The translations under genes and the position numbers were made by a program. The notes under the pieces were generated by a model. It had not been told where the DNA came from. It saw only the letters and a program-made list of their open reading frames with translations, and searched no databases. Shown here piece by piece: positions 33,880 through 46,704 of a DNA stretch of 64,000 nt (the stretch's first letter is position 1; the number at the start of each line of letters is the position of its first letter). The stretch is from Cyclospora cayetanensis (taxonomy: Eukaryota > Apicomplexa > Conoidasida > Eucoccidiorida > Eimeriidae). The stretch spans positions 124,001 to 188,000 of the forward strand of contig NW_020312602.1 in assembly GCF_002999335.1 (NCBI RefSeq), written 5' to 3'.

Positions 33880-36800
33880 ATGATGGCGATGCACTGGACC
33901 CTCCTTCGCGTTCTTCTCTTGGCGGTCTTGGTGCCTGGACACCTGCCTCGGATCCTCCTCAGAGAGGGCGCTTTCCAAAGGGCCGTTTACGCTCAGGATG
34001 GAGAGACGCCGGGTGTCACCGAACCGTCAGAGAGCGCCGCTCTCAGAGGCGTCGATTCCCCCGAGCACGAGGCCCCCCTACCCTCTGTGGAAGACGTGTG
34101 CGGGGGATCCGAGGATCTAAGCGCCTGCGACTTCGTTAGAGATGGGATCTGCGTCATATCCGCGGGATATATGAGGCTGTGGCACCGCCGTCGACGATGG
34201 CGGGAGTCGGCGCCTCGCCGGGGGCCCCCAGAGCCACGCTGGGTCGAGGGTTTAAGGATTCGCAGCCAGGGAGACATTGAGGTGCGAGGCGCTGTTATTA
34301 AGTGCACGCAGTCAGCTCTTAGGGGAGAGGCCATTCCAGGAAAGCGGCGTCGACTCCGCGTCAGGGGGCCTTCAGGCTTTGCATGGGCCCCTAATTTTGC
34401 GAGGGGTGCCACGACAGTCCGAGGAGCCTCAGCCGCAAGACCCCCCCCCGATCAACGCATAGAACTATGCACGGTGGGCAGCATCCGACTCCTGGGAGGT
34501 GCACGGCTTCACTGCACCGAGACGTTGCTGTTTACGGGTGACTCCGTGACTGTGGCAGAGACGGCAGATATTACCGCCTCAGGCACCGTCCAGTTGAGGG
34601 GCCCTTCCCCTTACACCTCCCCAGATCCCGATGCAACCCTCGAGCTAGAACCTCTCTCTACGAACGCCCCCCTCGAGAATATCGCCAGACGGCTAAAGGC
34701 ACTCCTGGCCGTCGGGCGGATGCCTGGGGAGAAGGGCCCCTTGCCACAGGGGAATTCTTCCTTGCCTGCGACTGCCCCCATCTCCGGTCCAGCTTCACTC
34801 AGCGACGCTGCTCCACAAGAAGGAAAAAAGGGGGAGACCACCCAAAGGGTGCCTCAGCTGGAACCAACTTCAGAGGCTGAGCTGCGAGGTGGAAGCCATG
34901 GGGGCCTGGGAGGTGTTGCTACCGACCGTTGCGAAGCTACCGCCTTCAGTACGACTCTCTCGTGCCGCCTGGTGCCACTCAGCCCTTTCCGCAGTCTCTT
35001 AGCTAAAGCGCTTCCACCACAGACTTCAAGTCTCAAATGCGGGTTTTTCTCCCTGTGCGCGAGCCGCTTTCTGACTGCAGGCCACCCCTTGAAGGCTCCT
35101 CTTGAGGTGCGAGGCAACATGCTGCTGCCCCTCAGCAAGGGCGAGGCTGGCGTTCTGCACAGCAGCCGTGTGAGCAGCTCGAAACGCCCTCTACAGGATG
35201 CTTCTAGCGGGCAGCCCTCGCAGCACGACTCTGCCCTCCAACCCCCTAGAGGAGGAGGCCTCGTTGTCATTGTAGCGGCGCGGCATCTTGCTGTGGAGGG
35301 TCAGGTCAGTTCCTCGGGAGAGCCAGGGTGGGGATGTGGGGAGGAGCACTGGGAGCTCTCAGAGTCTGCGCATCAGAGCCACAGCGCGGTAGGCATCGCT
35401 GAGTCGAGGCCGGCGAGACGGAGCGCCGTTAGAGCGTTGAAATCTCTCATGCTCAGGCTGGTTAGCTTCTCCTCTGGACGCGTGACAGCGGCGGGAGCTC
35501 ACACGTCGAGGCGACCTGTAGCGACCTGCGCGGCTGGGGGGAGTGGGGGGTCGATAGTGCTAGTAGCGGAATCCTTGAGTTTCGCTAGCCACATGCGCAG
35601 TGGGAGGGTCACAGCCGCAGGAGGTGGCTGCTTAGGAGGGCGTCCGGGTAGAGGAGGCAAGCGCTCTGGCTCCGCCTCGGAGCACTCAAGCGCTTCCCCT
35701 CAGGAGTCTTCAGGAGCCGGCAGTTGGGAATGTGCAGCGGGGGGTGGGGGCCGCATTGCGATATATGCAGAGCAGCCGCACCCTCTGGACCCCGTGGTAC
35801 GTAGCCTTCAGGAGTCATTCACTTGGCACTTCCCTTCCGCGAATACTCGCGCTAATTCGCAGGCTGCAGCTGCATTCAGAAACCAAGGGCCGTTCTGAAC
35901 TCGTTTCTCTGTGATTTCTATTCCGCCGCGTCTCAGGTTTTGGCGCCTGGGGGTTGTGGCCTACGCAGCAACCGATTGGACCTCATGCCTTGTCTCTGCG
36001 GGGGAGGAGGAACCATCTTTTCGAGGGCTCATCGCCGGTTAGTTGTTGCGAACAAGCTAACGGCCATCGCCGCAGCTGCTGCCTCCCAGCCGAACGCGTG
36101 GGAATCCAACGGCACGCCAGCGGCGCCTCGTCCCTTGCGCAGCACGCACGAGACTGCCAATCAAGGGGGCCGTAACAGCCCAGTACTCGAAGGAGGCGAA
36201 GTCGCGGGCACACTGCTCGGGATCGCCTCTGTGGATGGAGCGCCGATGGGGGCTCCCTCTGGATTAGAAGCTCTTGCTGTCCTGAGTGTGCAGCCAACCC
36301 CATTGCCGGTGCCTCTTTACGCCCCTTCCATTACGCTTGCTGTGGAAGCAGCCGTGGTCACTTTTGGGAGTGTCTCAGCAGCCGTCGAGGCGCGAGGCTG
36401 GCATGAAGTGCCAAAAGGACCTGAAGCCTCTCGGCAGGAGACCTCTGAGAAAGGAGGGCCCCGGAAGGAGCCCAAGGTCGTTTTAGGGAGTCTGCTGCTG
36501 CATGGTGGCACTCGAGGTGTGTAAGGCACGAAGTTGCCAAGGGGGGATTGGGGGCTAACACGCGCAGTAAAGGCGTCGTCAACGCACTACGAGCACACCG
36601 CAAAGCTGCTCCCCGAGTTGCCCTAGGGGGCCCCCATGTGGGCCCCCCTTTGTACTCGCTGCGTCTCTGATGGCGCGAGCTGTTGGCTTACTACCTGCCT
36701 ACTTTTGTACGCCCGTGCAGGCTCTGCGCTACACGTCCTGGCGCCTCTCCATCTACACGCTGCAGAGGGAAGCATCCGCCTCCGTCAACGGAGTGCCCTA

Positions 36801-39800
36801 GTGCTGGCTCCCTGCGGCAGCAATGAGGCACAGCCGGCGAGCTCTCCTCTAGAGGGCCCCTGCAGCTCCGAGAGTCTCCCCCTTGCGGGGCGTCTCCTCG
36901 GGGTTGCCGTCGTTGTGTCAAGTGTAGCCTCTGTATCCGTCGGGGAGGGGGCAGCCATCCGGATCATTCCAGGACCTAGAGACTTTCTCTGCGGGGGGGA
37001 GACTGTTCCCGCAATCGCTGTTTCGCAGCAGCGATCCCTCGAAGCGACGAAAGCGTCAGGCATTGGTCTGCTCGCAGGAGAGCGGCTAATGCTGCATGGA
37101 AACCTTGTAGTGGCGGCCACACCGAGTGACTGCCTCCCTGTGCCCGTGAAGCAAACCACGGCGCTTCTCTTTGGAGGTCGTGAGGTGTCGGTGCGTGGGG
37201 AGCAGCAACTCGACAGGCTTGTTTTGCTTAGCCAGGGAACGGTCACCTTGGGGGGGAGCTGCACGGTGGGAGCCCCCAATCGCTGCACTGCGCGGCGCAC
37301 ACCGCTTTTCCGCAAGCCCTCTAACGGCACGGCCGTGAATCACAGTACCGTCTGCACTGCTGTGGAGGAGTACACTGCTGCCCAAGTGGCTCCTCAGCTG
37401 CAGGCAGCTGCTGCGGCAGATGGCGTGACTTCTCCGCCCTCCTTGTTGCACGGATACCAGGGCTGGCGGCTGCAGGGTGCCGACTCTTATCGGGACGCTG
37501 AACGAAGCAGTTCTGGTGCAAACTCGGCGGAAGCAGACGTCGCAGATCCCTTGGGAGTCGGCGTCAGCGACAGCTGCAGTGGACGCCCGCTTGCCGATTC
37601 GCGCATGGCGTTTGGTTGCTTGGGCAACACGCTGCCTGGCTTTGCACCACACGAGGCGTCCTGGAGCGACAGGCTCCTAAGAGCCGTTCGCCAGATTTCT
37701 CCAGAAGGCGGGCACCAAGGGAAGGCGCGAGAGTCACGCCGCCACGCTAAAGAGGAAGGCCTTTCGCAGGAGAGGGCGAATTCTCCGCCTAGAGGGGAGC
37801 AGCCGCACGGAGACGCTGCTGCCTCAGGGATTGCTTCCCTGGAAGACGGAGCCCCTGTGGGGTTTCCGGGAAAAGTGATGGTTGTAGAGGCTTTGAGCCC
37901 TCCCGTTCGCGAAGTTGCCAAACAGAGAAAGAAGCGTGGCTTCTGGAGAGGACTGGCTGCATTGCTTGAGCCCGAGGCCGCCTTCTCACCTCCCAAAGCT
38001 CCCTCCGCAGAGGGCATTCACCGTTCGTCGCTTCGCTCTCCAGCGTCTGAGAGTGAAGCAGCGACAGAGGGCGCAGAGGCATCAGCCTCGGCCGGGCGTG
38101 ATTCCCCACTGAAGACGCCTCAACGGAGTCTTGAGGGAATGCAGTCTGATGAGGGGGCATCTGAATCCTCTGAAACATCGGCGTTTTCTTCCTTGCGATG
38201 GCCCTCACAAACGCCGTTCGCCTCCTTGGAGCAGGAGCCCTTCCCACTGACTTCGCGGGTGTCGCCTGCTGCCGCTGCTCTTGGAGGCGAAGATGCCCCT
38301 CGCCTGAACGATGGGGTCGCAGCGTCGGCAACTTTGGCAGATGTTGAACTTCTTCAGGCAGGTTCAGTTCCTTGGGGTCACCTGGACGCAACTATTTTTG
38401 CAAGGGACGGTGTCGTGCTGGAGGCGGGGGCATCCCTTGTCGGGGGAGCTCTTTTAGTATGTGGAGGTCATGGCAATACACAGCTTCAGGGAACGATCGA
38501 CGCAAGCCGCCGCGGCTGTCAACCGGTTCACGGTGAGCGTCCGACGCCAAATAGTGCCTTGCTTCTGAGTCAGCAAGAAAAACGCGGATTCCTGGGGCCT
38601 GCTGACATCTCTGTCTAGCACACCCATATGTGCACTCCCTTTTTCGAGGCGCTGCAGGCTGATGCCCTGGAACGCGAGTCTTTGTTAGAGTGCTCTCCCG
38701 ACGTTCTTGTTGCTCCAGGTTACAGCAAGAGGGAAGACGGATCTTTGCATGTCCTCTGCATGGTAGTCTGTGCAGCGGAAATGCGAGCTGCTGGCTCTTT
38801 GCCGACGTTGCGGTGTGCCCGTGTCTGTTGTCTCAGGGCCTGGTGCTGGAAGCCGAGGCGTTGCTCTAGATTCGCCTTCAACAAGCAGCGAAGCTGCCAA
38901 TTCCCAGAATATAGCCGTGGAGTCTGCGCTGTTGTGTGGGGGAGGAGGTGGGGCGCACGTGGGGTCTGGAGGAGACGGCGTCCACGCGGTAACTGGATTT
39001 CCTTGTAGGGGTAGTGGGGGCGTCGGCTATGACCGAGAGCTCGTGTCGAAGTTGCAAAGGATCCTCCCTTCTTCTAAAGCTGCCGCAGCACAGGAGGCCT
39101 CTGTTGGGGGGGAGCGTCTTAGGGCTTTTGCGTCGACAGCGAGCGCCTCAGGGGGTGGAGGGGACGTCGCAAGAGCTGGGAGTGGAGGAGGAGTTGTATG
39201 GGTTCAGGGGCAGGTCGTTACAGTAGAGGGCCAGATTTTGGCTGATGGTGGAGGGGGCGAGCTGATGCAAGATGCCATCATAGACGTTGAAGTGGACCCC
39301 GAGAAATGCACACCCCTTGCTCCCCCGGTTGGTGAGGCGCAAAGGGGGTCCTCAGAAAGCGCAGGCGACTCCGGCCTCTCAGCCTTAGCTGCGGCTGCTG
39401 CCGTTTCAACGGGTGCTGCCGCGTGGAACGGCGTGGGCACCAAGGTGGGGGAGGGGTCTTTCTCGAGCGGGGCGCTATCCCAATCAAACGTCCATGACGG
39501 AGTACTGTTGTCGTCTACGAGACCAGCGCAAAAAAGGTCACGCTCCGAGGAGGATGATAAGGCTACCCTCGGGAGCCCCTTCACAAGGGACAGCGTTTCG
39601 TGCCAGCTCTCCGGTATTTTGTCTGACCCTGCACAACTTGGGCAGGGTGGCGGGGCAGGAGGCTCCGTAGTCATTGAGACGGCAATTCTCCTGGGGGGGG
39701 GCACAGTGTCTGCGCAGGGCGGCTCAGGAGGCCGCTGCACCGGGGGTGGAGGCGGGGGAGGAGCCATCGACTTTCTATGGGACATAGCTTTCTTCACCTG

Positions 39801-42800
39801 GCCAGAACGCCTGCCTCCAGAACCGGATCTGCGGCTGCCAAAGAGCCACGGCTTCGACGTTAGCAGCCAGCTCGCTGCGGAAGCGGAAGCGAAAGCGGGT
39901 GCCTTGCAGGGGCACCAGGGTGGGAGCGCCTTCATCCCGTGGATTCGCCCTTTGAACTTTGCGGCTGGTTTCAGCGGATCGCTGCTCGTCAATGGGGGGC
40001 GTAGCGACCCCTCGACGGCTTGCGGGCCCCTGCAGCTGCCTCTAGGCTACTCTGGCTCTCCTGGAGAGGTGCGAAGCGCGTTGGGATGCCCCCCTGGTCA
40101 CGCCGGCTGGCGGTGCAGCCCTTGCCCAGTAGGATATTTCTCTCTTGGAGGAGGAGATGCTTGCCTCAGCTGCACAAACAAGCCGTCGGACGCGGCATTC
40201 TACACGCGAGAGGGCGTGCGCGACCCCCAGTGCCCGTTTGCGTGTGCGGAGGGCTATCCAGACGCCGCTGTCAACCCCCGCTGCCTGCCTCTTTTCCGCT
40301 TCGTATTGGACGCTCTGCTTTCCTTCGCCGTCCTGCTTCCCATGGGCGCTGTGTGTGTGATTCTCTTGGGCCTTGCAGCCCTCATAAGGGAGATGGCGCG
40401 GCGACGCAGCCAACAGGGCTGGGGTTATGGAGCTCTCTTCGGATCCCCCAGATCCTCGATCCCTGTTTATGTTGGGGCACTGGAAAGCGGCGTCACAGCC
40501 GCTGGGTTTGGAGGGGTGCAGCCGTCTCCTTCGAGTTCCTTGGGGTTTCTTGGTGGGTCTACCGAAGAGAGACGGATGCACTTGGCGGTACATCACCTTA
40601 CCCTGGAGGACCTGCCCTTCCACGTTCTGCGCATCTATCTACATGGCCGCAATTCCCCTGACTCTCCTTGGGGCTTGGATGGGCAGCCTCCCTCGTTTCT
40701 GGAGCCTCTCATAATCCCCCACCGATTTGCTGGGTTCGCTGCAGCAGCGAACTCCCTTTGCGGTTTCAGCCGTTCGTTTGTGTGTCTGTACGGCGCCCTG
40801 TCTTTCCTTTATCCCCCTCTGGCGGCGCTGCTTCTCCGGAGAGCAAGAAGCCGCAGAGCAGACAAACTGATTGCACTCTGCAGCACTCTCTCTGGAGGGC
40901 CTTCAGGAGCGAGTGACGGTGGATCGCCAGGTGCCTTGCCTTGGGGGCGGCGTGGCCCTCCGTGGCGATGGTTTCTGGATCTGCTGCGTTTCGCGAGAGG
41001 TAGCAGCCAACGTCGAGGCATTGGGGTGTCTGCTACGGCGTCGTTCTGGCGCAGCATCCGCGCGCGAGAGCTGTCCTTCGCCCTGAAGTTCGGCTGCGAC
41101 CCAGACTGCACACTGGGGTTCGTGGATGTGCTGGACCTCGATCGAAACATTTTGGATTACCGTTGCTCTCCGCAACTCCCTCTGGTTCTGCTGACTCAGG
41201 GGGACGGTCGGACTGTGCCCTTCACACTTGCCAGGGGAATTCGAGAACCAGGGGCACCCAGATCGGCTCGAGGGCTCCGCCAAGCAGATGAAAAAGGCAC
41301 CCCGGCGGATCCCTTACAAGGTGCTCTTGAGGAGCTGGCTTCGCCCTGGGTGTGGGCCTGCATTGTCGACTTTTTTAGCGAGAAAGTAAAAGAACTTACG
41401 ACGGAAGAACTGGGTGCCCTCAGAGCCCTTAGAAACCTTGAAACTGATGACGGCCGGAGGGGTGCCAAGGGCGGCGCTGATTACCAAGTGGGGGGTTCCC
41501 AGGAGGTCGGCAAGTGTATGGGCACTTCTCTGCCTTCGAATCCGCCAGAGACGCGCACAGCAGTCCCCAATGTCTCGAGCCCCTTTTCGAGGTGTGGGAG
41601 GTGTGGGAAGTTACAGTTGCCTTCGGCTTGTGCATCCTCGGGAGGCGGTGGGCCTCTCGGCATGCTTATGGGGGGCCCTCTCTACGCCCTTCGCACTGTT
41701 GCGCGACTCTGTGAAGGCATTCGGCTGATGAGCAACAGACTCCTCAAGCCCCATGGCATTAGCGCTGCCGTCGTCTTCCTGGAGAGTCGTGGGTTTGTTA
41801 GCAGAACAGACGGGGTCCGAAGAGCAACGGGCATTCCGCAGGAAATCGCCGCCTTTCATTCCAGAGTGCCGAAGCGGAGCTCTAGGAGGCCTCCACTGCC
41901 CAACGATGAGCGTCAAAGATGCAGAGGCTTGCCAGCGCTTTCTTCTGGAAAGAGAGGGGCCGTCTCTGGCGACGCCGTACCGCCTGCACCGTGGGGGCCG
42001 CTAGGTGGCCGTCGGTTGTTGCTTCGAGCAGCTTCATCCCCGTCTGCTCTCCTTGACAGTCTGAGGCGTAACGGCGGCACCCAAGAAGACAAGGATGCGG
42101 CCTTTGAGGCCACGTTTAGCGGAGGCTCTCTAGGAGCCGACTCTCTTACAGGGCGAAGGGACAGTCGCCACGATGTGGAGCGAGGGGGTTCTACTGCTTC
42201 CTTTGAAGCCTTGGGGTCGGGACCGCAGCAGGGACGGCCAAGCTACTGCGATCAGCGTTGGGGAGAGGGTGTTGTTACTGTGGAGAGAGAGGCGGCGCTT
42301 GCCCTCGTTATTACGGAGGAAGCTTCGGAGTCTGGCGCGGAGGTACAGCAGGGAGCTCCGAGCGCGCGGGAAAGGGGCGTCACATGGGATGCAAGTACCC
42401 AGGCAGTTGCAGTCCCTTGCTTTCCCCCCGCTTCTTCTACAGCAGTAACCTCCCCCCTGGACCCCCGCCGACTGTCACCAGGCAATCCTCCTCTAGCCCC
42501 CTACACCGCTGCAGCGGCCACGGCGCTCCAAAAGTCTATCCCCTACTGGGGAGCAGGGCTAGCGCTTCCAGTTCCGCAGACTTCTGGCGGCTCTGGTGGT
42601 CCGCCTACCTTGCGGCAGGCATTCGACAGATCGGTGCTTCCCTCGCCGAAGCAGCAGGTGCCAGGCAGCAAAAGAGGCCTCCGAAGAGTTGTGAGCCCGT
42701 TCAGTGAGCTCTCCTCCCCCCAGTCGCATGCAACCAGTCCAGTTTCTCCCCGAGAGCGTGCGGAGGATGGCACGAGGGTGACCCACCATAAGGAGGCTGG

Positions 42801-44307
42801 GGGGCCTGCAAAGTGTCTAGTCATGTGTCTTGCTGACGCTGCGAGGCGATCAGCTGGGGCAGATGCCCAACACCTCAGGGATGCGGTGGAGGCGCTTCAG
42901 AAGAGCGCTCGTGCCAAGCTTGGGACTGTGCCTCAGAGCAGCGCTACAGCGGTACACCCTGAGAGCTCGGCGGAAGTCTCGCGAATCACAACAATGAGCG
43001 CGGCAGAGCCCGAAGCAGAGGGTGCGCGGCCCGCAGTAGAGCCGCACGAGACTCTTGCGCCGCAAAGAAGTATTCTGCGCCCTCTACCACTACTACAGCT
43101 TGCATGGAGGCGGCTCCGCTTTCGCAGCTCTCCCACAGAGATGGCGAGGCAAGTCGAAAGCTCTCCTCTTTATACCCATGCGCATGCCACCCCTAGATAG
43201 ACGTTCGTCAGGGCGTGGCCTGACACCAGCCGCACTAGCACATTGAAATTCTATCTCCGCCTGCGAGAATGAGTGCGGCCGTTTGCATTTAATTCTTCGT
43301 GGGTGCTTTTCCCTGGTTCTAGGGGTGGCGGGGGAGCTGTATTTTCTTGCGCGCTTCATTCCACAGAGTCAGGCCTGGGTTGTTTCGATGTTTTTGCACC
43401 CTTTCGGGTCTTTCCTCAGGATCTACGTCTTGGCGGGGGCCCTGGTGCTCCATATTCTTCACATGGCGGCGACTGGCATCTATTTGTTTGGGCTCAAGAA
43501 CACCTCGTTTGCTGTGGCATGGCCACAGCCGTTCCCAAGGGCCGAGTCGGCGCATGGAAGCACGCCCTCCTGGGTACTGCCTGTGAACTCCTTTTGGTTT
43601 CAGGGGAATAACCAACAGACTGTGAATCCTAGCCTCCTGGTCGTCTCGCCTCCAATGGAGGGACCTGGTTTGGGGACTTCTCCTGCTGCGACTGCCGTGG
43701 CGAAGTGGGCAAGCCTTACACACCCCCTTGGCGCCTCCTCGTGGGGCCTCCTCGCTCTTGCGCTCAGCCTTCCCCCCTTGGCCGACCTCCTCTGTTGGAG
43801 CGTTGGCTTCTGGTTCTTCCTATCGGGAGACGTCAGGCAACAGCAGCTCTTCTCCATGACGGTCGCCGCAACAATGCCGAAGCACATCGTCGGTATGTGT
43901 GCAGGCAATGCCCTTCAAGGCATTTCGTTCGGACGCATGGGCTGTGAAGTTTCGTAGTCACGAGTAGCCACAAGCTTTCACCACTGGCACAGTTCACACG
44001 TGCGCAGTATGCTCCATTTTTGCTGAGAGTGGAGCCTACGTTTGCGCTTGTTCCTGTCGTTTACGCAGTGTATCTCTTCTTCCTTGTGAATGGGGCATCT
44101 CTGCGCGTCGCATTCTTCGGAATGGTGGAGTTGCTTGCCGTGGCGGCGCTAAAACTACTCCTGTGCACCTTGGGTAAGACGTCTTCTCTACGCAGCTCTT
44201 CGAATTTCCAGTCCATTCCTACCAAAATGTTTCCCTTTGCATGCGCTCGTTAATAAGCGGAGCTGGTGAATGAACCATCTTACCCACCCGTTTGGCGCAC
44301 CCTTTGA
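33880..44307 (+). CDS. Giant secreted-entry transmembrane protein resembling large plant glycine-rich membrane proteins (DUF8003-type)
   Basis: Exons 33880-35796, 35937-36516, 36721-38532, 38837-43152, about 43268-43892, 44069-44173 and 44258-44307; about 3,100 residues. The first four agree in phase; the end of exon 4 and the start of exon 5 are uncertain. The ATG at 33880 gives a signal peptide (WTLLRVLLLAVLVPGHLP). The ectodomain alternates glycine-rich patches (GGGGGAHVGSGGDGVHAVTG; GGSGGRCTGGGGGGGAIDF) with long disordered inserts. A Cys-rich GCC2/GCC3-like motif (CPPGHAGWRCSPCPVGYF) precedes a membrane segment (LDALLSFAVLLPMGAVCVIL). Next comes a cytosolic domain (SFALKFGCDPDCTLGFVDVL; LVLLTQGDGRTVPFTL) resembling the plant block FGGDGSYMAPFSL, then several C-terminal membrane segments. 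Order and motifs match Arabidopsis At5g11700/At5g47020-type proteins. Function unknown. Confidence 0.72.
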
Positions 44308-44792
44308 TGGCCATGAGCAAGCTCGTGCGTGATTGTGCAGCCGCCATGTACGCCTCCCGAATTGAAAGCCCTGAAAGCCCTTCCTCCACCTCCACGAAGG
44401 AGTCGGATTTGCTCTCCTCAATTGCCAAAGTGCGACAAAGCCTCTGCAAAAATTGAGGGGCAGATATGCTAGTGTGATTCTCTCCTCTGAATAATTTAAT
44501 GCCCGTCATCGTGCATGCCATTGTAGCTCCTGAAAAATTTGACTTAGTTCTGTCCCTCATGCCATGAGTCAGTTGTGCACGGAACCTTCATAACCAGCAT
44601 TCCATTGCAACAAACGTTCATTACCTGCATGCATGCCCGAAGGCCTTTGTGGTTGTCGTCTGCAGGAATGCGAAGAGGCCGCCGATGTTTGTAACTGTCA
44701 TCCGTTCGAGGGGTGTAGTTGAGGGGCCAACTTGTTAGTTTGAACTTTAGATACCTTTTGATCCCAAGGTAATTTGGTATTTCCGCGTACAT
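44219..44792 (-). CDS. Small hypothetical protein (about 130 residues, two exons)
   Basis: Exons 44625-44792 (ATG at 44792) and 44219-44443 join in phase 0 through a CAG/GTAATG donor and a TTTTTGCAG acceptor. The product is basic and helical (GIKRYLKFKLTSWPLNYTPR; EEGLSGLSIREAYMAAAQSR). An upstream exon near 44830-44960 is possible (open frame containing ECLCHVPTQAPYGLTWLKC). I do not recognise the family. Its 3' end overlaps my last predicted exon of the giant membrane gene by 50 bp on the opposite strand, so one of the two ends is likely mis-modelled. Confidence 0.45.
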
Positions 44793-46704
44793 ATGCTAAA
44801 CTGTTTCAGAGGTAGCACTCTGTCAGTGTTCCCCCCGAGGCGATTGCCCTTCAACTTTGCCATGCACTTTAGCCAGGTCAATCCGTATGGCGCTTGTGTA
44901 GGGACGTGACACAGGCACTCCATTGTTATGCTGGGCCCGGCAGTACACTGTCCAAGGGTCGGAACAGCAGTTTTCACTTTAAGGATTACTCTTTCTTAAA
45001 CTGCACATCTCTATTTTTGTGTATCTTGCCCTCAAAGAATTTGAGAGATGTTTGCTGCGGGAATGGTACGGCTCATTACCCAGCAGCTGGACTATACTCT
45101 CAAAGCAGTTTATAATCTTGTTGCAGTGGGCAGCGACCCTTGGTTGCGCCCGGTGCAGTTGCGACATGCAAGTCTCCCATACAGCGGCCTAGCCTCTACT
45201 CCACCAGAATACAGAATATTATGCTTGTTTTTCCCCTACGATTATTTCGTAACTGATCTATAGCCTGCTCAACGCGGTTTCAGCGCTTTGTTGAAAACGT
45301 GCCTTCATATCGAATGATATAACTTCATAGAAACGGATAAATCTTGGGAGGTCCTTAGACTCTATCCACATATGCAAACACAAGGAACTATTCAGGTTGT
45401 ACAGAACTGTGGACTGAGAGGAGCAAGGCGACGATATCCCAAGGCAACAGTTTCATGGGCAAGGGTGAAATCCTAACCATATTTGTATGGGGCAATGCAC
45501 AGAAGTTCTCATTAATTCTCACGTCTGTGGCCAGAAAACGATCGGTAGTCACTTCACCAGAGCGTGAAATGTGACTACCAGGCGAATTCCCTGGTGGCGC
45601 CTTCAGAACTATTTGCTCTCTATTACCTTCCTACCACTTCCACATTTGTCAAAGGGAATGATCTGCAAGGTCTTTTTGCTCCTCCGTTGTTCCACCTACG
45701 TGTGTATAAATATGCTTGCATACATGTGTTCACATTGTGGAGAGTGGAGAGCGGCAAAAGCAAGGACTTCAGCCTTCCAGCCATGAAACAGCAAAGCCAC
45801 AACCATTCAAGGTGAACACTAGTAAGCGTGGTCCGCCAAGTGCTACAAGCAGCTGAACTCCCTTAGGTCCTCCGAGTAGCAAACGCCCTTGTAGAACTGG
45901 CTTGAACCAGGATAGATCCGACTAGATCGCCTTTGTATTTAGATGAATTTAGGCCTGTGTAGTTCAGTAGATCAGTGGAAGTTTACAGTGGAACATCGAA
46001 TCACCAGGGCAGCACCATCATGGTTGCCTGGCATTGCGCTGATGAGGCTGTGTCTCAGGAAAAAAAGAGTGCGATGCACATAATGCGGTTCGTAGATGGA
46101 GTGTATTCATTAGCACTGTCGAGGTTTTGCAATCCTATTGAGCGATCTGCGGACCTGCTAGGGCACCTCCGCAAGGAGATGAAAGGGTGCAGCGGAATTG
46201 GCGGCAACGGTACTAGGCAAGAGAACCATCAATCTCCGGCGAGATTTTCTACCGGCATTACATTTCATCCCAGTTGCACATTTCGCCACTTGTGATCAAC
46301 CCTTTCATTGACGCAGCGGTCGAAGCTGCGCAAGTGGAATGTACCAGCGGCCCCGCAGGAACCCCCCCTTAAGACATTCTGACACACGGGCGAACAAGGC
46401 CTCCTCCCGCCATCCGAGCTGCAATTTTGTTGAGCGACCTAGATAAAATAGTGCTTCTCGAAGCAGCCGGCTCCGCCAGGTCTCGAACAGCCACAGCCTG
46501 CTTGGGTAGCCCCGTTAGCTGTCTTACGGTTTCACGCCGTCTGCTGGCGCACTGAACAACGAACGAGCCTTTCAGTGTCGCCTGGCATTAGGCGTGCTGG
46601 TAGCCTTTACTGGGGGTTCTAGATTACAGGAGCAATGTGCTATTTCCTTGGTGGCTCCCAATAAAGTCCCTAACGGGGCATTCCGTGGATAGTACAGCCC
46701 CGCG
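44793..46704. other. Intergenic region upstream of the Dug3-Dug2 fusion gene
   Basis: Apart from the possible extra exon near 44830-44960, I see no gene. A 106-codon plus-strand frame (45975-46295) has no family resemblance. The fusion gene's promoter should lie just upstream of 46705. Confidence 0.35.
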
